Source: Streptomyces parvulus
Lineage (GTDB): Bacteria; Actinomycetota; Actinomycetes; Streptomycetales; Streptomycetaceae
Direction: 5' to 3'
Assembly (NCBI RefSeq): GCF_014648855.1
Contig: NZ_BMRX01000012.1
Coordinates: forward strand, 186,001 to 250,000
DNA: 64,000 nucleotides
The notes under the pieces: model-generated
The model's database searches: none
What the model saw: the letters and a program-made list of their open reading frames with translations, nothing else
What the model was told of the DNA's origin: nothing
Program-made: the position numbers and the translations under genes
In this document: positions 59,573-64,000 of the stretch, piece after piece
How the letters are laid out: each line of letters begins with the position of its first letter
Numbering within the stretch: position 1 is the stretch's first letter

Positions 59573-60742
59573 TCACTCCGGCCGCCCCGCTTCGGGCCTG
59601 GCCGTGGGGTCGAGCCCCAGCAGGCCGCGCAGCGTCTCGTGGGCGCGGTCCCAGGTCCACTCGGCACGCACCCAGGCCCTGCCCCTCGCGCCCATCGCAC
59701 GGGCCTCGGCGGGATTGCGCAGCAGCCTGATCAGCCGGTCCGCCGTCGCGGCCACCGACCGCCCCTCGACGACATGCCCCGTCCTGCCCTCGCGCACGGC
59801 GTCCGGCGCCCCGCCCGAGTCACCGGCCACGACCGGGAGCCCGGACGCGGCGGCCTCCAGGTACACGATGCCCAGTCCCTCCACCTCGAGGCCGCCCCGG
59901 CGGGTACGGCACGGCATCGCGAAGACGTCGGCGGCGGCGTAGAACGCCGGGAGTTCGCGGTGGGGGTACCCGCCGGCCAGGACGACGGCGTCCAACACGC
60001 CCTCGCGCAGGGCCAGGCGGCGCAGCTCCGGCGCGTACGGGCCGTCACCGACCAGGAGCAGCACAGCGTCCGGGACCGCCCTGCGGACCCAGGGCAGAGC
60101 CCTGATCAGTGTGTCCTGGCCCTTGCGCGGGACCAGCCTGGCCGCGCAGAGGATCACCGGTCGGCGCCCCAGGCCGTACCGGTCCCGGACCGGGCCGCCG
60201 TCCACGGCCGGGTGGAAGGCGCCGGCGTCCACACCGGGGGCCAGGCGGGCGGTGCGAGTGCCGGGCGCGAGGGCCGCCTCGACGGGCCGGCGGGTGCTCG
60301 GGCCCAGCCAGGTCACCGTGTCCACCCCCGTTCCGACACGGCGCAGCAGGCTCCGGGCGCCGGGGGTGCGCGCCCACCACACCTCGTGGCCGTGGGTGGT
60401 AGCGACGGCCGTGCGGATCCCCGCCGTGTGCCTCAGCCGCTCCGCCATCAGCCCCAGGGGCGCCGCCGCGCCGAACCACACCCGGTCGCACCCGTACCGG
60501 CGGGCCACGGACGCGGCGTGCGCGGTGGCGTGGGGTGTGGGCAGGAGAGTACGGGCACCGTGGTGTGTCACCGGATACGGGAAGGACTCGCCCTCCCTCG
60601 CCGCTGCCGACGTGAACACGACCACCTCGTCGGGGGGAAAGCGGTCGGCCAGCTCCCGGACGAAGGTCTCGATGCCGCCCCGCGCGGGCGGGAAGTCGTT
60701 GGTGACGATCAGAGTGCGGGGGCGGGGCGGGCCGCTCGTCAT
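59573..60742 (-). CDS. GT4 family glycosyltransferase, PimB-like mannosyltransferase
   Basis: GT-B glycosyltransferase of 389 aa. The N-terminus has NDFPPARGGIETFVREL; the donor-site region includes GRRPVILCAARLVPRKGQDTLIRALP and the EX7E-like GLGIVYLEAAASGLPVVAGDSGGAPDAV. It is close to actinobacterial PimB/alpha-mannosyltransferases that act on phosphatidylinositol mannosides or other lipid glycans. The ATGA overlap with the upstream membrane transferase indicates a shared pathway. Acceptor unknown. Confidence 0.86.
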   Translation of the reverse strand: MTSGPPRPRTLIVTNDFPPARGGIETFVRELADRFPPDEVVVFTSAAAREGESFPYPVTHHGARTLLPTPHATAHAASVARRYGCDRVWFGAAAPLGLMAERLRHTAGIRTAVATTHGHEVWWARTPGARSLLRRVGTGVDTVTWLGPSTRRPVEAALAPGTRTARLAPGVDAGAFHPAVDGGPVRDRYGLGRRPVILCAARLVPRKGQDTLIRALPWVRRAVPDAVLLLVGDGPYAPELRRLALREGVLDAVVLAGGYPHRELPAFYAAADVFAMPCRTRRGGLEVEGLGIVYLEAAASGLPVVAGDSGGAPDAVREGRTGHVVEGRSVAATADRLIRLLRNPAEARAMGARGRAWVRAEWTWDRAHETLRGLLGLDPTARPEAGRPE

Positions 60743-61887
60743 GCGACGGCCCCCGCTCCGGCGCGAGTATGTCTCTCGGCGGGGACCTCCGGCACGGACC
60801 GCGTCGCATGCCGTTCCCGGTACGCCAGCGCCCCGAGGACCAGCGGATACACCAGGTAGCCGAAGCGGGTCGCCGGCATCAGCGCCGTCGCCAGGGCCAG
60901 ACCGAGCGCGAGTCGCGCTGCCGCGGCCGGCACCGTCCCCGGCGGGCGCAGTACCAGTGAGACGCCGGTCAGCAGGGCCGCCGCGGCGAGCAGCACGAGA
61001 GCGATCACCGTGCCACCGGGGACGTACGACGCGAGCAGGCGCCCGGGCAGCGGGCTCTCGGCGGGGGACGCCGCCGAGGTGAGGCCGAGCGGGAAGGCCA
61101 CGACGTTGCGTTGGAAGCCGGCAGGATCGATGAGCACGAAGGGCAGCACCACCGCCGCCGCCGTGCCGGACCCGGTGGCCGCGTACCGCAGCGCGGACCT
61201 CCCGCCCCGGGCCGCGGTGACCAGAACGAGAGCCACCGGAAGCGCGGGCCAGGCCGTCCACTTGAGCGCGGCGGCGGCCCCGAGCGCGAGACCGGCCCGG
61301 CCCGGCCGCCCCCGCCCGGCGAGCACGACGCCGAGACACATCAGCCCCACCACCGGCAGGTCGACGCCGCCCACCGCGAAGGGCAGCGCCACCAGCGGGC
61401 ACGCGAGCAGCGCCGCACGGCTCCGGCCGTCCCCGGCCAGACAGACGGCGAACACCCCGCCCAGCCACCAGCGGGCGTCCCCGGGCAGCACACCGAAGAC
61501 CGCCATGCCCGGTAGATAGGGGTTGAAGTCGCCGACGGCCACGGGCTGGGAGAGGTACGGACTCCCTGTCGCAAGCAGCAGCCGCCCCGACCGTTCCACC
61601 ACGGCCACCTCCGACTGCGCGACCCCAGCCGCGACCAGGCCGGCCAACGGCACCAGAACCGCCCCCAACACCGCCGCGGCACGAGCCGCCGGGCGCGTCC
61701 GGGGGCCGGACGAGAGCAGCGCCGCGAGCGCGTACCCGATACCCGCCGTCCACCCCCAGACCCGGTGAGCCGCCTGGTCCGAGACCATCGCGAAGCCCGG
61801 CGCGACCACCGCGCACCCGGCCCATCCGTACCGCTCCAGCCGCCCCGCCGGCTCTGCGGCGAACCGCCGCCCCTCGTTCTTCCCCAT
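60739..61887 (-). CDS. GT87-like polyprenol-phosphate-mannose mannosyltransferase
   Basis: Membrane protein of 382 aa with about nine or ten helices, of the GT-C fold. GT87-like features are the external loop with SGRLLLATGSPYLSQPVAVGDFNPYLPG, LALGAAAALKWTAWPALP (cytoplasmic Lys-Trp) and the periodic ALMPATRFGYLVYPLV. Such enzymes use polyprenyl-phosphate-mannose on the outside of the membrane. It overlaps the GT4 gene by 4 nt. It probably extends a glycan begun by the cytoplasmic transferase; sugar and acceptor are inferred. Confidence 0.75.
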   Translation of the reverse strand: MGKNEGRRFAAEPAGRLERYGWAGCAVVAPGFAMVSDQAAHRVWGWTAGIGYALAALLSSGPRTRPAARAAAVLGAVLVPLAGLVAAGVAQSEVAVVERSGRLLLATGSPYLSQPVAVGDFNPYLPGMAVFGVLPGDARWWLGGVFAVCLAGDGRSRAALLACPLVALPFAVGGVDLPVVGLMCLGVVLAGRGRPGRAGLALGAAAALKWTAWPALPVALVLVTAARGGRSALRYAATGSGTAAAVVLPFVLIDPAGFQRNVVAFPLGLTSAASPAESPLPGRLLASYVPGGTVIALVLLAAAALLTGVSLVLRPPGTVPAAAARLALGLALATALMPATRFGYLVYPLVLGALAYRERHATRSVPEVPAERHTRAGAGAVA

Positions 61888-62021
61888 GTCCGTCGACGCT
61901 ACGAACCCGCAGGTCGCGAGGCGTCAACCGAGACTCCGCACCCGGGAGTCAACCCCTGGTACGACATCCGCCGCCGGACTCCACCCGAGCGGTGACGCGC
62001 GGCCCCGTCCGGGACGGAATC

Positions 62022-63227
62022 ATGGAGCCCATGAGTTCGCCGTCGCAGCGGTTGGTCCGCGACCGGATCGCCGCACCCGCCTACCCCTGGGTCACCGGTG
62101 GCCTGGTGACCGTCGGGGCGGTCGCCGAACTGGTCGTCATCCCCGGAGGTGTGACGACGACGATCGGCGCCCTGGTCTCCGCCGCCTCGCTGATGTGGAG
62201 GCGCTCCTTCCCGCCGGTCGCCGTGCTCACCGTGGCCGCGGGACTGCTCGGCTTCGCCGGCGACGTCAACCTCTACGTCTCGATCACGGTGAGCGGGCTG
62301 ATCGGCTGCTACTCCCTCGGCCGCCACCGAGTGCTGCACCCGGCCCTGACCGTCGTCGGCGGCGCGCTCGGCGCCCTGTGCGTGAACCTGGTGCACATCA
62401 ACACCTGGTCGCGGATGGACCTGCCGGTACCGGCGCTGTGGGAGCGGGGCTCGCTCAGCCTGTTCGCCGAGTCCCTGCTGCTGAGTGTGGTGATCTTCGG
62501 AGCCGTGATGATGGGCGACGCGGTCCGCTCCCGCGAGGAGACCCGCGCCGAGCGCCACCTGGCCCACACCCGGACCATCGCGATGGAACGGCAGCAGGCC
62601 GCCGAGGCGGAACGCGCCGCCATCGCCCGCGAACTGCACGACATCGTCTCGCACTCGGTGTCGATGATCGCGGTCCAGGCGGAGAGCGCCACCTACACCA
62701 CCCCGGGACTCACCCCCGAGGCCCGCGAGGGCTTCCAGCAGATCGCCGCCACCGCCCGCTCCTCCATGGCCGAACTGCGCCGCCTGCTCGGCGTGCTGCG
62801 CACCCCCCAGGGCGGATCGGCCCTCACCGCACCGCAGCCCACCCTCGACCACCTCGCCGAACTGGTCGAGCAGCACCGGGCGGTGGGCGGTACCGCCGAA
62901 CTCCTGATCACGGGCGAGCGGGTGGCCCTGCCCGCCGTCTGGGAGCTGGCCGCCTACCGGATCACCCAGGAGGCGCTCACCAACGCCCGCAAGCACGCGC
63001 CCGGAGCCCATACGGTGGTGGAGGTCGACTACGGCGCCGACCGGCTGCTGACCCTCCGGGTGCGCGACGACGGTCCCGGCGTGGGCACCGGCTCGGGCCC
63101 CGGCGCCGGGCACGGCCTGACCGGGATGCGGGAGCGGGCCGCCCTGGTCGGCGGCCGGCTCACCGCGGGGTCGGGCCCGGGCGGCGGGTTCCTGGTGGAG
63201 GCGGAGCTGCCGTGGGGGAGCGGGTGA
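62022..63227 (+). CDS. Two-component sensor histidine kinase (HisKA_3)
   Basis: Sensor kinase of 401 aa. About four or five membrane helices occupy residues 20-170. The dimerisation domain has the phospho-acceptor His at about residue 206 (IARELHDIVSHSVSMIAVQAESATY), and the ATPase domain includes ITQEALTNARKHAPG and GPGAGHGLTGMRERAALVGG. This is the NarL-type family partner of LuxR response regulators. Start ATG 62022 or 62031. GTGA overlap with the regulator gene. Confidence 0.92.
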   Translation: MEPMSSPSQRLVRDRIAAPAYPWVTGGLVTVGAVAELVVIPGGVTTTIGALVSAASLMWRRSFPPVAVLTVAAGLLGFAGDVNLYVSITVSGLIGCYSLGRHRVLHPALTVVGGALGALCVNLVHINTWSRMDLPVPALWERGSLSLFAESLLLSVVIFGAVMMGDAVRSREETRAERHLAHTRTIAMERQQAAEAERAAIARELHDIVSHSVSMIAVQAESATYTTPGLTPEAREGFQQIAATARSSMAELRRLLGVLRTPQGGSALTAPQPTLDHLAELVEQHRAVGGTAELLITGERVALPAVWELAAYRITQEALTNARKHAPGAHTVVEVDYGADRLLTLRVRDDGPGVGTGSGPGAGHGLTGMRERAALVGGRLTAGSGPGGGFLVEAELPWGSG

Positions 63228-63943
63228 ACACGACCGGCGCGGAGCGGGGGACGGGTGTGATCAGGGCACTGGTCGCCGACGACCAGGCGGTCGTCCGCAC
63301 CGGCTTCGTGAACCTCCTGGGCACCCAGGAGGACATCGAGGTCGTCGGCGAGGCAGAGGACGGGGTGCAGGCGGTCCGGGTGGCCGCCGAGACCCGGCCC
63401 GACCTCGCCCTCCTGGACATCCGCATGCCGCACCGTAACGGCATCGAGGCAGCCCGCGAGATCCTCGCCGCGTCCGGCGGCGCGACGAAGGTCCTGATGC
63501 TGACGACGTTCGGCCTGGACGAGTACGTCTACGACGCGCTGGCGGCCGGCGCGGGCGGCTTCCTGCTCAAGGACGCCACCTTCCCCGAGCTGCTGCACGC
63601 CGTCCGGGTGGTGGCGCGCGGCGAAGCCCTGCTCTCGCCGGAGGTCACCAAGCGGCTGATCGCCGAGTTCGTCCACGCGCGGAGATCCCGGCTGCCCGTC
63701 CACGCGGCCGGCGACCTCACCGTCCGGGAGACCGAGGTGCTGACCCTCATAGCGCGGGGGCTGTCGAACGCGGAGATCGCGGGCCGCCTGACCATCACCG
63801 ACCACACCGTGAAGACCCACATCAACCGCGTCTTCGCGAAGCTGGAGCTGCGCGACCGGGCACAGGCCGTCATCGTCGCCTACGAACTGGGCCTGGTCCG
63901 AGCCGGCGGCACGCCTGCACCCGGCCGGCACGGCACGCGCTGA
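63224..63943 (+). CDS. Two-component response regulator, NarL/LuxR type
   Basis: Response regulator of 239 aa. The receiver has VADDQAVVRTGFVNLL, the phospho-acceptor Asp in DLALLDIRMP and a Lys in FLLKDATFP. The LuxR helix-turn-helix is LTVRETEVLTLIARGLSNAEIAGRLTITDHTVKTHINRVF. GTG 63224 overlaps the kinase stop and has GGGGGAG upstream; GTG 63257 is an alternative that removes 11 residues. Target genes unknown; the divergent glycosyltransferase pair is the nearest candidate. Confidence 0.92.
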   Translation: MNTTGAERGTGVIRALVADDQAVVRTGFVNLLGTQEDIEVVGEAEDGVQAVRVAAETRPDLALLDIRMPHRNGIEAAREILAASGGATKVLMLTTFGLDEYVYDALAAGAGGFLLKDATFPELLHAVRVVARGEALLSPEVTKRLIAEFVHARRSRLPVHAAGDLTVRETEVLTLIARGLSNAEIAGRLTITDHTVKTHINRVFAKLELRDRAQAVIVAYELGLVRAGGTPAPGRHGTR

Positions 63944-64000
63944 GCCGCCCCGGCGGCCCATCCGCCCGCCGCCCGATTATCGGCCGAACGGCCGCACGAA

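Noticed and set aside
1..64000. CRISPR arrays, tRNA or rRNA genes, insertion sequences
   Set aside because: No regularly spaced repeats, cloverleaf-like sequences, rRNA segments or transposase frames were recognised by reading; a computed scan was not possible here.

Overview
The window is very GC-rich and uses GTG and TTG starts freely. It has actinobacterial features: class II DAHP synthase, a LAETG sortase substrate, many twin-arginine lipoproteins, a dre-type chitinase promoter and the pyrH-frr-cdsA order. It almost certainly comes from a Streptomyces chromosome. Most genes follow the core gene order I remember from Streptomyces coelicolor around pyrH-frr-cdsA, rlmN, the polyamine genes and gabT. 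That comparison is from memory and was not computed.

Layout. 0-4 kb: pyrH, frr, cdsA, rlmN (UMP kinase, ribosome recycling, CDP-diacylglycerol synthesis, 23S rRNA methylation). 3.9-7.9 kb: a TPP riboswitch and a thiamine-type ABC importer (substrate-binding lipoprotein, fused double permease, ATPase). 8-11.6 kb (minus strand): a LAETG sortase substrate, a VOC protein and an ABC permease/ATPase pair. 11.8-16.7 kb: first polyamine block (aminotransferase, Lrp regulator, aldehyde dehydrogenase, orphan binding protein). 16.7-19.6 kb: glycerophosphodiesterase, an adenosine-deaminase-family enzyme (probably aminodeoxyfutalosine deaminase of menaquinone synthesis) and a DUF4190-like membrane protein.

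19.6-39.5 kb is the accessory part: a compact biosynthetic gene cluster with no NRPS or modular PKS. It encodes a PrnB homologue (the heme enzyme that rearranges tryptophan into aminophenylpyrrole in pyrrolnitrin synthesis), two PhzS-like flavin monooxygenases, an HpaB-type flavin hydroxylase, an NmrA-like reductase, a DsbA/FrnE-like protein, a Tat-exported bicovalent-flavin oxidase and an MFS exporter. It also encodes a free-standing ketosynthase whose catalytic Cys is Gln (KSQ). A dedicated tryptophan-supply module (DAHP synthase, TrpE, TrpG, TrpD, TrpC) accompanies it. The module is probably controlled by a MocR-type PLP regulator, because both divergent promoters share a two-box motif with identical 25-nt spacing. 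The pyrrolnitrin halogenases and Rieske oxygenase are absent, so I infer an unhalogenated, multiply hydroxylated aminophenylpyrrole-type product that I cannot name.

39.5-47.5 kb: an NADAR N-glycosidase, then the second polyamine block (aldehyde dehydrogenase, complete PotABCD-type importer, gamma-glutamylputrescine-oxidase-like enzyme). The cluster therefore sits between two halves of a polyamine uptake and catabolism region. 47.7-51.5 kb: hypothetical protein, chitinase with a DasR-type operator, PAP2 phosphatase, TPR protein. 51.9-59 kb: GABA catabolism (gabT, PucR regulator, aldehyde dehydrogenase) around a VirD4-like membrane ATPase. 59-64 kb: a blasticidin-S-deaminase-like enzyme, two glycosyltransferases (GT4 and GT87-like) and a two-component system.

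I saw no tRNA, rRNA, CRISPR array, transposase or integrase.
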